The notes below the pieces were generated by a model that saw nothing but the letters and a program-made list of their open reading frames with translations, was not told the DNA's origin and searched no databases. A DNA stretch of 46,075 nt, taken from contig JAKARW010000007.1 of the NCBI GenBank assembly GCA_021819125.1, positions 1 to 46,075 on the forward strand, read 5' to 3'. The position numbers and the translations under genes were made by a program. This stretch comes from Pseudomonadota bacterium. Its GTDB lineage: Bacteria; Pseudomonadota; Gammaproteobacteria; Acidiferrobacterales; Acidiferrobacteraceae. Every line of letters begins with the position of its first letter. The stretch's first letter is position 1. Shown here one piece after another: positions 1 to 9,649 of the stretch.

Positions 1-83
1 TGCGGGGGTGTATCGGGCGGGGCCGAGGGTTCGGGTGTCATAGCGAAATCCTGTCTGTGGTCGGTCGTCTCAGTATCGTCCAT
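1..83 (-). CDS. partial CDS running off the left edge, unknown product
   Basis: An open frame starts with ATG at 83 and stays open to the window edge. It would encode a polar, Pro-rich N-terminus (begins MDDTETTDHRQ). A GGAGGAG run lies about 9 nt upstream of the ATG, a good ribosome binding site. A second in-frame ATG is at 41. Only 27 codons are visible, so no function can be given. The upstream frame ending in a TAG just before this ATG could mean translational coupling to a decayed or frameshifted gene. Confidence 0.35.
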   Translation of the reverse strand, partial: MDDTETTDHRQDFAMTPEPSAPPDTPP

Positions 84-242
84 ACCCTAGCGCTCCTCCA
101 CCCCGTTATGGAGATACTTGGTGATGGTGTTACGCCCCGATGTAATCGAGGGCGTCGGTCGCGAGCTATTCGAGGCGGGACGATAGGGCGCGTCCCGCGC
201 AGCACTGGGGAATACCGGGTGTTTGAACAACGCGGGACATCC

Positions 243-503
243 TCAAGAGGTGGGAGGGGCTCCCCACATGCGAATGACGGGAAGCAGCTGGTGGTAGATG
301 ACGAGGCAATCGATCTGCTGATGGCGGGTATGAAGGACTTGCATCAAGGCGAGCAGCTCGGCAAATAGGCGTTCATCGAGGCCCAGCAGATCCTGCAGAT
401 CGGCCTTGTAGCGTGTCCCGTGTCCCACAGGCTTAAGCAGGAACTGCGTGATGCGCCGGCTTCCCGACGTATCGCGCGCGGCGAGACTTAGTACGCAAAT
501 TCA
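243..503 (-). pseudogene. possible gene remnant, unrecognised
   Basis: A minus-strand frame from about 503 to the stop at 243 reads like natural protein (segments TQFLLKPVGHGTRYKADLQD and LLGLDERLFAELLALMQVL). It has no ATG at its 5' end: the first usable start is a GTG at 428, which would give 61 residues, and no ribosome binding site is evident. The family is not recognised. The more likely reading is a degraded fragment of a longer gene; a short real protein starting at the GTG is possible. Confidence 0.2.
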
Positions 504-573
504 CAAAATAAAAAGCGGCAGGCCAATACCCCGCAATTGAAAGAAGAAGGCCGCGAGCAGAACCAGGCGACGG

Positions 574-626
574 TGTAAATAAAGAAAAACCCCGGCAAAC
601 ATTAGCGTTCACCGGGGTTTATTTAC
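574..626 (-). terminator. intrinsic terminator downstream of ssb
   Basis: A 9-bp inverted repeat (AAACCCCGG at 587-595, CCGGGGTTT at 612-620) lies about 27 nt past the ssb stop. An outer complementary pair (GTAAAT 574-579 with ATTTAC 621-626) extends it through an internal loop. The arms carry A- and T-rich flanks on both sides, so it could also act on transcripts coming from the left. Confidence 0.75.
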
Positions 627-646
627 ATAAAGCCAGTAGGTAGATT

Positions 647-1123
647 CTAGAAGGGAATGTCGTCGTCGAAGTCCTCTCCCCCCCCAGGGGCCGGTGCCGA
701 CGGTTGAGTCGATCGCGTAGCCGGACCGGACGCGGACGACTCGTAGGGCAGGTCTGCGGGCGGCCCCTCGCCTCCGCCCGCGCCGCCACGACCACCCAGC
801 ATCTGGAGCTCGCTACCTACAATCTCGGTCGTGTAACGGTCCTGTCCGGACTTGTCCTGCCACTTGCGCGTCTGGAGACGCCCCTCGACGTAGATCTGCG
901 CCCCCTTCTTTAGGTATTCGCTCGCGATTTCCGCGAGCTTCCCGAAAAATACGACCCGGTGCCACTCGGTCCGCTCCTGCTTCTCGCCGGTGGTCTTGTC
1001 CTTCCAGGACTCGGAGGTGGCGATATTCAGATTGGCCACGGCGCCGCCGTTCGGCACATAGCGGATCTCCGGGTCCTTGCCGAGATTGCCTACCAAGATG
1101 ACCTTGTTGATACCACGCGCCAT
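647..1123 (-). CDS. ssb: single-stranded DNA-binding protein
   Basis: SSB binds single-stranded DNA as a tetramer during replication, recombination and repair. The 158-residue product begins [20 protein letters not shown] and has the OB-fold over roughly residues 1-110. A Gly/Pro/Ser-rich linker follows, then the acidic tail DFDDDIPF that recruits repair and replication partners. It is shorter than E. coli SSB (178) because of a shorter linker. A GAGGGAG element lies 6 nt before the ATG. It is divergent from uvrA, as in E. coli, where both belong to the SOS regulon; I could not see a clear LexA box (CTGT-N8-ACAG) in the shared intergenic region. Confidence 0.97.
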   Translation of the reverse strand: MARGINKVILVGNLGKDPEIRYVPNGGAVANLNIATSESWKDKTTGEKQERTEWHRVVFFGKLAEIASEYLKKGAQIYVEGRLQTRKWQDKSGQDRYTTEIVGSELQMLGGRGGAGGGEGPPADLPYESSASGPATRSTQPSAPAPGGGEDFDDDIPF

Positions 1124-1428
1124 GAACGTCTCCCTCAGGATGAAAAACGGGCCTCGAAGAACCCGCTAGCGGGACGCAAGGCCCTTATGGCCCGCCCCCG
1201 CGCCTCTACAAAGGCCTTCAGTTTATGCCACCCCCTTGGGTCTTGGATAGAGAGGGCCCCCGGGGTATCCGGCCCACCGAATCCCTGGGCCCACCGTGCC
1301 GATCGGCCTCGGCTGTGTCGGACTCCGGCGTGGCACCCGCCGCCGATCGGGCCAAACCCGCCCGCTCTTTGCCTTTGCCTAGGTGTGAGCCGTATAGTAC
1401 CCGATTTACTTCGGCCCGAAAAAAGCCT
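1124..1428. promoter_or_regulatory. ssb-uvrA divergent intergenic region
   Basis: About 305 nt between two divergent genes. It holds the ssb ribosome binding site, the uvrA promoter candidate and no convincing gene. The frame runs open upstream of uvrA, but the extra 68 codons are Pro/Arg-rich and unlike any UvrA N-terminus. No LexA-type palindrome was seen by eye. Confidence 0.5.
1369..1398 (+). promoter_or_regulatory. candidate sigma-70 promoter of uvrA
   Basis: TTGCCT (1369-1374) and TATAGT (1393-1398) are separated by 18 nt and lie 30 nt before the uvrA ATG. The -10 matches consensus at 5 of 6 positions; the -35 is weaker. The resulting leader would be about 23 nt. Confidence 0.4.
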
Positions 1429-4284
1429 ATGGACCTCATTCGTTTGCGGGGTGTGCGCACGCACAACCTGAAGAACCTTGACCTGGATCTGCCACGCGAC
1501 CGCCTGATCGTCATCACCGGGCTTTCGGGCTCGGGCAAGTCCTCGCTTGCATTCGACACCTTGTACGCCGAGGGGCAACGCCGCTACGTCGAGTCCTTGT
1601 CTGCCTACGCCCGGCAGTTCCTGTCGCTTATGGCCAAGCCCGATGTCGATCTCATCGAAGGACTGTCGCCTGCGATCTCCATCGAACAAAAAAGCACCTC
1701 CCACAATCCTCGCTCCACGGTCGGGACCGTCACCGAGATATACGACTACCTGCGACTCCTTTACGCGCGCGTAGGTGAGCCACGCTGCCCACGGCACGAT
1801 GTCGCCCTGGACGCCAAGACCGTGACGCAAATGGTCGACGAGGCGTTGACCCTTCCCCCGGGGACCAAGGCCATGGTCCTGGCACCGGTCATATCAGGGC
1901 GCAAGGGCGAGGCCTTGAACAAACTCGAGGAGTTGAAGGCCCGCGGCTACGTGCGCGCCCGTATCGACGGACAGGTCGTTGAGCTCGGCGAGGCGCCACC
2001 CCTTGCCAAGACCCACAAGCACACGATCGAGGCGGTGGTCGACCGCCTTGTCCTGCGCCCCGGGCAGGAGTCGCGGCTTGCCGAGTCCTTCGAGAACGCG
2101 CTGTCGCTGTCGGAGGGGCTCGTGCGCCTCGTGACCATGCCCGCTGATGGCGAAGTGGCACAGGAACTGCTGTTTTCGGCGCGCTACGCCTGCCCCCATT
2201 GCGGCTTTAGCCTCGCGGAGCTGGAGCCGCGGATCTTCTCTTTCAATAATCCGGCCGGAGCCTGTCCCAGCTGTGACGGTCTCGGCGTTCGCCAGTTCTT
2301 CGACCCCGAACGCCTCATACAAGACCCTACCTTGAGCCTGCCGGCGGGCGCGATACGGGGATGGGATCGTCGCAACCCGTTCTACTTCCAGCTCCTGGAA
2401 TCGATCGCCCGGCATTACGGTGTCGACCTCGAGACCCCTTTCGGAGACCTCCCCAAAAAGGTCCGACAGGTCATCTTGCATGGCAGTGGCGAGGAGCCGA
2501 TCAACTTCACCTATGTGGACCGCGGACGTCGGCATCGACGCAAACATCCGTTCGAGGGCGTGATCCCCAACATGGAGCGGCGCTATCGCGAGACGGAATC
2601 GGCAAGCGTGCGTGACGAACTCGCGCGCTTCATTGGCAACCAGGTCTGCGAGACCTGCGCCGGCAGCAGGCTTCGCGAGGAGGCCCGCAATGTATTCATC
2701 GACTCACGCGCCATTCATGAGGTGACCGGGCTTTCCATTCAGGAAGCCCACGCGTTTTTTCGACACCTACTGCTCCCCGGCCAGCGCGGGGTGATCGCGG
2801 CCAAGATCATTCACGAGATCAGCGAACGCCTCAAATTTCTCGTGAACGTGGGCCTTGATTACCTGACCCTGGCGCGCTCCGCGGAGACTCTTTCGGGGGG
2901 CGAGGCGCAGCGCATCCGGCTGGCATCGCAGATCGGTGCCGGGCTTGTCGGTGTCATGTACGTCTTAGATGAGCCGTCCATAGGCCTGCATCAGCGCGAT
3001 AACGGCCGCCTGCTCGCGACCCTGGAGACACTGCGCGACATGGGTAATACCGTCATCGTCGTCGAACATGACGAAGAAGCGATCCTGGCCGCCGACCACG
3101 TCGTGGACGTAGGTCCCGGGGCCGGGGTTCACGGCGGACGGATCGTAGCCCAAGGGACGCCGGCACAGATCATGGAAAACCCGGACTCCCTGACGGGGAA
3201 ATACCTGAAGGGCATTGAGGAAATCCCGGTACCGGCGAATCGCCGCGCCGGGAACGGGGAGATCGTGATTCGCGGGGCCCGAGGCAATAATCTCTGCGGT
3301 GTCGACGTACGCATCCCCGTTGCGGCCCTGACTTGCGTGACGGGCGTCTCGGGGTCTGGCAAATCCACACTCATCAACGACACGCTATACGCCGCCACCG
3401 CCAATTACCTGAACAAGACACGACTCGATGTGGCGCCGCACGCCGGCATAGACGGGCTGGAATTCTTTGATAAGGTCGTCGACATCGATCAAAGCCCGAT
3501 TGGACGAACACCGCGCTCCAATCCCGCCACATATACTGGCCTTTTTACCCCTTTGCGAGACCTGTTCGCCGCCACCAACGAGGCCCGCGAGCGTGGATTT
3601 GGTCCTGGGCGATTCTCGTTTAATGTTCGTGGCGGCCGCTGCGAAGCCTGCGAGGGCGATGGTCTTGTTAAGGTTGAGATGCACTTTCTTCCCGACATGT
3701 ATGTGCCGTGCGATGTCTGCAAGGGCATGCGCTACAATCGCGAGACGCTCGAGATCCGCTACAAGGGCCGGACCATCCACGAAGTTTTACAGATGACCGT
3801 GGAGGAGGCTTTAAGCTTTTTCGAGGCGGTCCCCACGATGCGCCGCAAGTTAGAGACTTTGACCGACGTGGGACTTGCCTACCTCACCCTCGGGCAGTCG
3901 GCGACGACCCTATCGGGTGGCGAGGCGCAACGCATCAAGCTTGCGCGCGAGCTTTCCAAACGCGACACCGGCCGAACACTTTACATCCTAGACGAGCCGA
4001 CCACAGGTCTCCATTTCCACGACATTCGACAATTGATCAGCGTACTTCAGACATTGACGGAACGCGGCAATACCGTTGTCGTCATCGAGCACAATCTCGA
4101 TGTCATCAAGACCGCGGATTATCTCGTGGATCTGGGTCCCGAGGGCGGGAGCGGCGGCGGCCGCGTGGTCGCGACCGGGACGCCGGAGACGTTGGCCGCG
4201 CACCTTGCGTCTCACACCGGGCGCTACCTGCGGCAGGTCCTCGAGCGTCACGCGCGCCCCTTTCACAGCCTCAGTCCACAATGA
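1429..4284 (+). CDS. uvrA: excinuclease ABC subunit A
   Basis: UvrA is the damage-recognition ATPase of nucleotide excision repair; with UvrB it scans DNA and loads UvrB at lesions. The 951-residue product (E. coli 940) begins [20 protein letters not shown], which matches the family start, so the ATG at 1429 is chosen over upstream in-frame starts. Two ABC ATPase modules are visible: Walker [10 protein letters not shown] at residues 31-39 and GVSGSGKST near 640, each with an LSGGEAQRI signature (near 487 and 828). Zinc-binding Cys pairs are at about 254 (CPHC...CPSC) and 738 (CEAC...CDVC). There is little Shine-Dalgarno sequence. Its last 14 nt overlap the convergent downstream gene. Confidence 0.97.
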   Translation: MDLIRLRGVRTHNLKNLDLDLPRDRLIVITGLSGSGKSSLAFDTLYAEGQRRYVESLSAYARQFLSLMAKPDVDLIEGLSPAISIEQKSTSHNPRSTVGTVTEIYDYLRLLYARVGEPRCPRHDVALDAKTVTQMVDEALTLPPGTKAMVLAPVISGRKGEALNKLEELKARGYVRARIDGQVVELGEAPPLAKTHKHTIEAVVDRLVLRPGQESRLAESFENALSLSEGLVRLVTMPADGEVAQELLFSARYACPHCGFSLAELEPRIFSFNNPAGACPSCDGLGVRQFFDPERLIQDPTLSLPAGAIRGWDRRNPFYFQLLESIARHYGVDLETPFGDLPKKVRQVILHGSGEEPINFTYVDRGRRHRRKHPFEGVIPNMERRYRETESASVRDELARFIGNQVCETCAGSRLREEARNVFIDSRAIHEVTGLSIQEAHAFFRHLLLPGQRGVIAAKIIHEISERLKFLVNVGLDYLTLARSAETLSGGEAQRIRLASQIGAGLVGVMYVLDEPSIGLHQRDNGRLLATLETLRDMGNTVIVVEHDEEAILAADHVVDVGPGAGVHGGRIVAQGTPAQIMENPDSLTGKYLKGIEEIPVPANRRAGNGEIVIRGARGNNLCGVDVRIPVAALTCVTGVSGSGKSTLINDTLYAATANYLNKTRLDVAPHAGIDGLEFFDKVVDIDQSPIGRTPRSNPATYTGLFTPLRDLFAATNEARERGFGPGRFSFNVRGGRCEACEGDGLVKVEMHFLPDMYVPCDVCKGMRYNRETLEIRYKGRTIHEVLQMTVEEALSFFEAVPTMRRKLETLTDVGLAYLTLGQSATTLSGGEAQRIKLARELSKRDTGRTLYILDEPTTGLHFHDIRQLISVLQTLTERGNTVVVIEHNLDVIKTADYLVDLGPEGGSGGGRVVATGTPETLAAHLASHTGRYLRQVLERHARPFHSLSPQ

Positions 4285-4984
4285 GAAGCGGGTCGGCAAG
4301 CTGTAGGCCCAGAATCGCGGCCGCTGAGCCCTCGCGGGCGGCGATCTCGAACAGACCGTTGGCGTTTTCGTAAAAGAATGGTTCGCCAGGCACGCCCTCG
4401 GCAAAGTGGCGGACTCGCTTGAGCGGGCGGCCTTTGGCGACGAGAACGGCGGGCCCAGGCCGCGCGCGAAGGCCGGTGACAGCATTCCCATAGTGATCAA
4501 TGAACAGCACGCGCGGCCAGTCGTCGGGCCAGTCGGGAAACCGTGTCAAAGGCACCGGATGGCCGGCTCGGTGGGTTTTGCCTGCTAACGCCGCGGCCGC
4601 CGGCGCGAACACATCGCGCCCGTGGAAGGTGGGTGCAGCCCAGGACGGCACCTCGAGGGCATGGCAGCTCTCCACCCCCTCGCGCCGCGCCACTATCTCG
4701 AAAAGGCCGTTGTCGGGGCCGACGTAGATGCGCCCGCCGGCGCGCAAGACGATGGCCTTACGGGGACCACCTACCCCTGGATCGACGACCGCCATGATGA
4801 CCGCGCCCGCCGGGACGTCGCGGCAATAGGCGTGCACGAGATAGGCGCTGGCCTGAACCGCAAAATTCGGCAGATCGTGGAAGAGGTCGATGACCGGGAC
4901 CCCCGGCGCATCCTTTGCAAGCCGCAGGCGCACCTGACCCACATAAGGGTCGGTCGCCCCGAAATCGGTTAGCAGCACAATCAT
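4271..4984 (-). CDS. S-adenosyl-L-methionine hydroxide adenosyltransferase (DUF62 family)
   Basis: Members of this family hydrolyse S-adenosylmethionine to adenosine and L-methionine using an activated water. The 237-residue product starts [18 protein letters not shown], with the N-terminal D-F-G-x-x-D-x-Y-V-G pattern of the family. It has the internal [10 protein letters not shown] segment, then [10 protein letters not shown] and [12 protein letters not shown], and a C-terminal barrel with [12 protein letters not shown]. The ATG at 4984 is chosen because upstream sequence is not family-like. It is distantly downstream of the glycosyltransferase gene on the same strand and its 3' end overlaps uvrA tail to tail by 14 nt. 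The physiological role in bacteria is poorly defined; the family assignment is firm. Confidence 0.88.
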   Translation of the reverse strand: MIVLLTDFGATDPYVGQVRLRLAKDAPGVPVIDLFHDLPNFAVQASAYLVHAYCRDVPAGAVIMAVVDPGVGGPRKAIVLRAGGRIYVGPDNGLFEIVARREGVESCHALEVPSWAAPTFHGRDVFAPAAAALAGKTHRAGHPVPLTRFPDWPDDWPRVLFIDHYGNAVTGLRARPGPAVLVAKGRPLKRVRHFAEGVPGEPFFYENANGLFEIAAREGSAAAILGLQLADPLLIVD

Positions 4985-5326
4985 TGCCCCATTGTAGCCG
5001 GCGGGGGTGGACCAGCCCAGGGCCGCGGATCGGCCTTTGACAGGCCGGGGCCAACTCGTTTGAGTCGCGAGGCTAGAAACAGTCTGACGCAGGGGATTAA
5101 ACCGGGGCCATCTCTTCGTGACAAGAGAGCCTCCCGCGAGAACCGCGCATTGGCTTGGGTGGGGGAGTTTTCTCCCATGCAAGCACACAAGGCGCCCTGT
5201 GGCGCCCATCCCGCCATGCGGGCCACGACGTTGGCACCCGAGGCCTTCCAGGACGACCGCTCGCCAGACCTCGGGCGGGGGGCACCGGGCCTTGCGAGGG
5301 CCCAGGCGCCCATGAGCGCCTGGACC
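4985..5326. other. intergenic stretch without a convincing gene
   Basis: The open frames here are GC-biased shadows without recognisable protein character. Visible structure: an 8-bp perfect inverted repeat with a 6-nt loop (CCAGGCGC 5302-5309, GCGCCTGG 5316-5323) directly after the glycosyltransferase stop, lacking a T-run, and a GGCGCC pair near 5191-5207. The region may carry the promoter of the SAM hydrolase gene, but no -35/-10 pair stands out. Confidence 0.5.
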
Positions 5327-6403
5327 TTAACCACCGGCGACCACCCGGAGGGTGCCACCCATTAACTCCAGCGCCTGGGCCACTACCTTTGCGGGGGAGA
5401 TCGCCAAACACTCGAGGTCGTAAGGGCATGCGAGTCTATAGCAAGGAGAGCAAGCGGTCGGCCGACGAAGGATCCGCGCCGGCGCGTGTCGTGGACGCCA
5501 TCGCGCTTCAAGGTCGGTGCCCGCGTACAGGATGACCATAGGGCAACCGACCGCGTCGGCCATATGCATGGGTGCGGCGTCGTTTCCGATCAACAGCCGG
5601 GCGCGCGCGAGCAAGGCAGCAAGCACCGCGATATCGGTCTGCCCGCACAGGGATATGGCACCAGAGGCACTCGCGATGCCCGCGCCACAGGCGGCGTCCT
5701 TGGGGCCGCCAACCACTACGACCACGCGCCCCGCCTGGCGCAGGCCGGCGGCCACCGCCGCATAGCAGTCCTTTGGATAACGCCTGGCGCCGCAGGTCGC
5801 GCCGGGGGCGATCACGACAAAATCCCCGCTTATACCCTGCTCCTGCAACAGCATTTGCGCTTGTGCGTGCGCGGCGCGCGGCACCAAGACGCGCATGACG
5901 GCATTCTCGGGCCCAGTCACGCTGATGCCGACTTCGTGCACAAGGTGCAGGTTTCGATCCACCTGATGGGCGTCGTCGGCCAATGGCCGCACCCAATGGG
6001 TCAGCACTTTCCCGCCAAACTCGCGCGATTGACCGGCGCGCACGGAAATGCCCGCAAGATAGCAGGCATAGGCGAACGGCAACGGGCTTTGCGCCACGCC
6101 TGTGAATATCAGCGCTACGTCAAACGAGCGCCGGGCCAGTTCGGTAATCAGCAACTGCTCGCGTGCCGGATCGAAGGCTATGTCGCTTTGGACGTCCTGC
6201 CAAAGCGCGCGATGCACAAACACCTCATCGAGGCCCGGCACCCATCCCGCTACCGTGGCCCCGGCTGGGGATACCATGAGTGTGAGCTCCGCCGACGGCC
6301 ACGCACGCCGCACCGCGCCTACGGCCGGTGATACCATCAGGACGTCCTTGATATTACCAAGGCGTGCCATGAGAATCCGCTTTGCGTTTCGGAAGGCGTC
6401 CAT
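5327..6403 (-). CDS. glycosyltransferase family 9 (LPS heptosyltransferase-like)
   Basis: GT9 enzymes transfer ADP-heptose to the inner core of lipopolysaccharide on the cytoplasmic face of the inner membrane. The 358-residue product has the N-terminal RILMARLGNIKDVLMVSPA motif, a nucleotide-binding half with IAPGATCGARRYP, then GNDAAPMHMADAVGCP. It ends with the Cys cluster CSPCYRLACPYDLECL typical of heptosyltransferase II-like proteins. The ATG at 6403 is preferred (a GGAAAAGAG element 7 nt upstream); an ATG at 6421 is an alternative. It follows the terminator of the ribosomal operon, so it should have its own promoter. The exact acceptor cannot be read from sequence. Confidence 0.85.
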   Translation of the reverse strand: MDAFRNAKRILMARLGNIKDVLMVSPAVGAVRRAWPSAELTLMVSPAGATVAGWVPGLDEVFVHRALWQDVQSDIAFDPAREQLLITELARRSFDVALIFTGVAQSPLPFAYACYLAGISVRAGQSREFGGKVLTHWVRPLADDAHQVDRNLHLVHEVGISVTGPENAVMRVLVPRAAHAQAQMLLQEQGISGDFVVIAPGATCGARRYPKDCYAAVAAGLRQAGRVVVVVGGPKDAACGAGIASASGAISLCGQTDIAVLAALLARARLLIGNDAAPMHMADAVGCPMVILYAGTDLEARWRPRHAPARILRRPTACSPCYRLACPYDLECLAISPAKVVAQALELMGGTLRVVAGG

Positions 6404-6537
6404 GCCCGGGCTCTTTTCCATTGACTGGCAGCCATTACAGCCCCAGGCGCGAACACCGCCCATCGGCCGAAGGGCCTGCACAAGCCCGCACCCGCCTGCC
6501 CCGAACCCCTGAGGGGCGAGCGAACCGCTCCATAAAA

Positions 6538-6566
6538 AAACCGGCCGACATCACGTCGGCCGGTTT
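6538..6566 (-). terminator. intrinsic terminator of the str-S10-spc-alpha run
   Basis: A perfect 12-bp stem (AAACCGGCCGAC 6538-6549 with GTCGGCCGGTTT 6555-6566) and a 5-nt loop lie 29 nt past the rplQ stop. On the minus strand the stem runs into seven T residues. This is the clearest end of the long ribosomal protein transcript. Confidence 0.92.
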
Positions 6567-6595
6567 TGTGTTTAAGCCCGCGGGCACACCCCTTT

Positions 6596-6991
6596 TTAAG
6601 CGGCGGCTTCCGTCTCCCCGGCCTCTGGCTTCGCCGGTCGATCGATAAGCTGTACCACCGCCATGGGCGCCGTATCTCCGGCACGCAGGCCCATCTTCAG
6701 TATGCGCAAATAGCCGCCGGCGCGGTCCTGATACCGCACACCGAGCTCATCGAACAATTTGCCGACGATCTCGCGATCGCCCAATCGGGCGAACGCCAAG
6801 CGCCGATTTGCGACCGTCGCAGTCTTACCCAATGTGATCAAGGGCTCGGCGATGCGTCGCAACTCCTTGGCCTTCGGCAAGGTCGTTACGATCTGCTCAT
6901 GCCGAAACAAAGACACCGCCATATTCTTGAACAACGCCTTACGATGCGCGCTCGTTACGTTGAATTTCCGTCCGCTGTTGCCGTGCCGCAT
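6596..6991 (-). CDS. rplQ: 50S ribosomal protein L17
   Basis: L17 is a large-subunit protein near the exit-tunnel side of 23S rRNA. The 131-residue product (E. coli 127) begins [20 protein letters not shown], the family signature, and ends in an Ala/Glu-rich tail. It is the last gene of the alpha cluster, 16 nt after rpoA, and is followed by a strong intrinsic terminator. Confidence 0.97.
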   Translation of the reverse strand: MRHGNSGRKFNVTSAHRKALFKNMAVSLFRHEQIVTTLPKAKELRRIAEPLITLGKTATVANRRLAFARLGDREIVGKLFDELGVRYQDRAGGYLRILKMGLRAGDTAPMAVVQLIDRPAKPEAGETEAAA

Positions 6992-7007
6992 GGATCACTC
7001 CTCTCTC

Positions 7008-8012
7008 TTACCGATCCAAGCCTTCGCCTGGAACCTTGTTCCGAAGCGACGCCGGCGGCCAGTTCTCCAACTTCATGTCCAAGGTCAGTTCGTGAGATGC
7101 CAGGACATCCTTGATCTCGGTCAGCGACTTCTTCCCAAGGTTCGGCGTCTTCAAGAGCTCCATTTCGCTCTTTTGGACCAGGTCGCCGATATAAAAAATA
7201 TTCTCCGCCTTGAGGCAGTTCGCCGAACGCACCGTAAGCTCCAGATCGTCGACCGGCCGCAACAGTATGGGATTTACGTCCGGCTCTTCCTCGACCCGCA
7301 CCTCCGTCCCCTTGCTCTCCAGATCCACGAACACCGCCATCTGGTCACGCAGGATGTTTGCCGCGCGCCTCACCGCCGCCTCCGGATCAATCGCGCCGTT
7401 GGTCTCGATATCGAGGACCAGCTTGTCAAGATCCGTGCGCTGCTCCACCCGCGCGTTTTCTACGGTATAGGAGACGCGCCGAACCGGGCTGAAAGAGGCA
7501 TCTATCTGCATGCCGCCGAGCGGCCGCTCCTCGTTTAAGGCTCGTGCCGGAACCGGCTCATAGCCTCGCCCCGCCATCACCGTGAGCTCCATCTTCAGCG
7601 AGACCGCCTTCGTGAGCGTCGCAATCACATGGGCGGGGTTCACGATCTCCACATTCTGATCGGTGTGGACATCGGCGGCCGTCACCACGCCAGGCCCGCT
7701 CTTCTCGATCGTCAGCCGCGTCTCGCCCCGCCCTTCCATGCGCATGGCGAGCCCCTTCAGGTTCAGCAGGATATCAATGACATCCTCCTGAACGCCTTCG
7801 ATCGTCGAGTATTCGTGCAACACCCCCTCGATCCGCGCCTCGGTCACCGCGCAACCCGGCATGGACGACAGCAAAATGCGTCGCAGTGCGCTGCCCAAGG
7901 TATGACCGAACCCCCGCTCCAGGGGCTCCAACGTAATCCGCGCGTGCGTCGGACCGAGGGTCTGCACCCCGACGTTCCGGGGCTTCAGAAATTCCGCTGC
8001 CGAACTTTGCAT
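7008..8012 (-). CDS. rpoA: RNA polymerase subunit alpha
   Basis: Alpha dimerises to scaffold assembly of RNA polymerase and its C-terminal domain contacts UP elements and activators. The 334-residue product (E. coli 329) shows the N-terminal dimerisation domain ([19 protein letters not shown]) and the helix-hairpin-helix C-terminal domain ([16 protein letters not shown], then [16 protein letters not shown]). GGAGGGAT precedes the ATG. It lies between rpsD and rplQ as in most proteobacteria. Confidence 0.98.
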   Translation of the reverse strand: MQSSAAEFLKPRNVGVQTLGPTHARITLEPLERGFGHTLGSALRRILLSSMPGCAVTEARIEGVLHEYSTIEGVQEDVIDILLNLKGLAMRMEGRGETRLTIEKSGPGVVTAADVHTDQNVEIVNPAHVIATLTKAVSLKMELTVMAGRGYEPVPARALNEERPLGGMQIDASFSPVRRVSYTVENARVEQRTDLDKLVLDIETNGAIDPEAAVRRAANILRDQMAVFVDLESKGTEVRVEEEPDVNPILLRPVDDLELTVRSANCLKAENIFYIGDLVQKSEMELLKTPNLGKKSLTEIKDVLASHELTLDMKLENWPPASLRNKVPGEGLDR

Positions 8013-8031
8013 ATGCTATCCCTCCGGCGAC

Positions 8032-8661
8032 TTACTTCGAGTACAAGGCGATGACGAGCTGTTCGTTAATCTCGCCCGGCATTTCACGACGCTCTGGCAC
8101 AGCCTTGAAGGTGCCCTTCATGCCCTTGCTATCGACCTCGAGCCATTCCGGAAACCCGCGCTGCTCGGCTGCCTCGAGCGCCGCCTTCACGCGCAGCTGC
8201 TCCTTGGCGTCGGAACTCACTTCAACCACATCCTGCGCCGACAGTTGATAGGCCGGAATATTGACCCGCTTACCGTTCACCAGTATGCCGTTATGCCGCA
8301 CAAGCTGCCGCGCCTCGGAGCGCGACGCCCCGAACCCCATCCTGTGCACCACGTTGTCGAGCCGGCACTCCAAAAGCTTCAGAAGGTTTTCGCCGGTATT
8401 GCCGCGACGCCGATCAGCCTCGGAATAATAATTGGCAAACTGCGCCTCGAGCACCCCGTAGATCCGGCGAAGCTTCTGCTTCTCGCGCAGCTGAGATCCG
8501 TAATCCGACAGCCGACTACGCCGCTGACCGTGCTGCCCCGGGGGATAAGTCCGCTTGGACACGGGGCATTTATCCGTAAAGCACTTCTCCCCCTTCAGAA
8601 AGAGCTTGCCGCCCTCGCGCCGGCATTTCCGGCATTTTGCATCCGCGTTCTCACGGGCCAT
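8032..8661 (-). CDS. rpsD: 30S ribosomal protein S4, zinc-type
   Basis: S4 nucleates 16S rRNA 5'-domain folding and in enterics represses the alpha operon. The ATG at 8661 (GGAGAGAGAAGA before it) gives 209 residues (E. coli 206). The N-terminus carries four Cys at residues 10, 13, 27 and 32 (CRKC...CFTDKC). This is the zinc-finger C+ form known from Thermus S4; E. coli S4 lacks it. The rest is canonical: [20 protein letters not shown], the S4 RNA-binding domain [20 protein letters not shown], and the [12 protein letters not shown] end. Finding a C+ S4 in a gammaproteobacterial operon is worth noting. Confidence 0.97.
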   Translation of the reverse strand: MARENADAKCRKCRREGGKLFLKGEKCFTDKCPVSKRTYPPGQHGQRRSRLSDYGSQLREKQKLRRIYGVLEAQFANYYSEADRRRGNTGENLLKLLECRLDNVVHRMGFGASRSEARQLVRHNGILVNGKRVNIPAYQLSAQDVVEVSSDAKEQLRVKAALEAAEQRGFPEWLEVDSKGMKGTFKAVPERREMPGEINEQLVIALYSK

Positions 8662-8678
8662 TCTTCTCTCTCCGTCAA

Positions 8679-9077
8679 CTAGACGCGCCGGCGTTTTGCC
8701 GGCCGACAACCGTTATGGGGAATCGGCGTCACATCAATGATGTTACTGATCTCAAAACCCGCTGAATGCAGGGCTCGAACCGCGGAATCGCGCCCAGGCC
8801 CTGGTCCCTTCACGCGAATCTCAAGCGCCTTCACGCCGAACTCTTGCGCCGCCCGGCCAGCCTTGTCGGATGCCACCTGGGCGGCAAACGGCGTACTCTT
8901 CCGCGACCCCCTGAAACCTGCGCCGCCGGCGGTCGCCCAGGACAACACGTTACCCTGCCGATCGGTGATCGTGATGACCGTGTTGTTGAACGATGCCTGG
9001 ATATGGGCCACGCCTTCGGCCACATTCTTCTTGACGCGCTTTTTGGCCTTGCCCGGTGCGGGTGTGTTAGTCGCCAT
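8679..9077 (-). CDS. rpsK: 30S ribosomal protein S11
   Basis: S11 lies on the platform of the small subunit and helps shape the mRNA exit (anti-Shine-Dalgarno) site. The 132-residue product (E. coli 129) has the conserved core [29 protein letters not shown] and the end [24 protein letters not shown] lies upstream of the ATG. It sits between rpsM and rpsD, 17 nt from rpsD. Confidence 0.98.
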   Translation of the reverse strand: MATNTPAPGKAKKRVKKNVAEGVAHIQASFNNTVITITDRQGNVLSWATAGGAGFRGSRKSTPFAAQVASDKAGRAAQEFGVKALEIRVKGPGPGRDSAVRALHSAGFEISNIIDVTPIPHNGCRPAKRRRV

Positions 9078-9092
9078 ACCTATCCTTTAAAG

Positions 9093-9449
9093 TCACTTCC
9101 GAATGCCCTTGCGCGGGCCCTTGCGCGTGCGCGCGTTGGTCTTGGTGCGTTGTCCGCGCACCGGCAGCCCGCGCCTGTGGCGCATGCCACGGTAGCTCCC
9201 GATATCCATGAGCCGCTTGATGTTCATGGAGACGGTCCGCCGCAAATCGCCTTCGACCACGAGCTTACCGACCTCCGCCCGAATCTTCTCGACCTCAACG
9301 TCCGTCAGATCCTTAACCTTGGCGTCCACCGCCACGCCCGCGGCGTCGCAGATCTGCCGGGAGCGCGGCCGCCCTATACCGTAAATGGACGTAAGTCCGA
9401 TCTCGATATGCTTGTGATTCGGAATATTGATGCCTGCAATACGGGCCAT
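9093..9449 (-). CDS. rpsM: 30S ribosomal protein S13
   Basis: S13 is in the head of the small subunit, touching P-site tRNA and bridge B1. The 118-residue product equals the E. coli length and begins [20 protein letters not shown]. It carries the [12 protein letters not shown] helix-two-turn-helix and the basic tail [23 protein letters not shown] precedes the ATG. The 78-nt gap to rpmJ may hold a weak alpha-operon promoter. Confidence 0.98.
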   Translation of the reverse strand: MARIAGINIPNHKHIEIGLTSIYGIGRPRSRQICDAAGVAVDAKVKDLTDVEVEKIRAEVGKLVVEGDLRRTVSMNIKRLMDIGSYRGMRHRRGLPVRGQRTKTNARTRKGPRKGIRK

Positions 9450-9496
9450 CGTACTGTTCTCTCCTAAACGCGCCCTTCACAAGGGAAAAGCGCGAA

Positions 9497-9525
9497 AGCC
9501 TAGCCTAGAAATCCCGGAATATCAA
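9497..9525 (-). promoter_or_regulatory. weak candidate promoter ahead of rpsM (alpha cluster)
   Basis: On the minus strand TTGATA (9525-9520) and TAGGCT (9502-9497) are 17 nt apart in the gap between rpmJ and rpsM. The -35 is good, the -10 poor. The position matches that of the alpha-operon leader in other proteobacteria, but the evidence is thin. Confidence 0.22.
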
Positions 9526-9527
9526 GC

Positions 9528-9641
9528 TTAGCCTTGCCGCTGCTTGTGGCGCGCGTCGCTACACACGATCCGGACCACCCCTTTGCGCCGCACGACCTTG
9601 CAATTACGGCACAGCTTCTTCACCGACGCCCTGACTTTCAT
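9528..9641 (-). CDS. rpmJ: 50S ribosomal protein L36, zinc-type
   Basis: A 37-codon gene ([20 protein letters not shown] start). L36 is a small zinc-ribbon protein of the large subunit. The ligands of the C+ form are all present: Cys11, Cys14, Cys27 and His32 (CRNC ... CSDARH). It sits directly after secY, as is usual in spc operons, 8 nt downstream of the secY stop. Because the metal-binding form is intact, a zinc-free paralogue may exist elsewhere for zinc starvation, but none is seen here. Confidence 0.96.
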   Translation of the reverse strand: MKVRASVKKLCRNCKVVRRKGVVRIVCSDARHKQRQG

Positions 9642-9649
9642 GGTTTCCC

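Noticed and set aside
88-140. C-terminal helix-turn-helix of a Fis-like protein just left of ssb
   Set aside because: Only the short string NTITKYLHNGVEER looks HTH-like; the residues before it in the same frame are not Fis-like and no single frameshift restores a match.
1225-1428. N-terminal extension of UvrA by 68 codons
   Set aside because: The added residues are Pro/Arg-rich with no UvrA similarity; the family N-terminus [14 protein letters not shown] starts at 1429 and the promoter candidate lies inside the extension.
1124-1428. LexA-controlled SOS box shared by ssb and uvrA
   Set aside because: I looked for CTGT-N8-ACAG and relaxed CTG-N10-CAG palindromes and found none that convinced.
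4985-5326. Coding sequence between the glycosyltransferase and SAM hydrolase genes
   Set aside because: All frames are low-complexity, Arg/Pro/Gly-rich, without a ribosome binding site or recognisable motifs.
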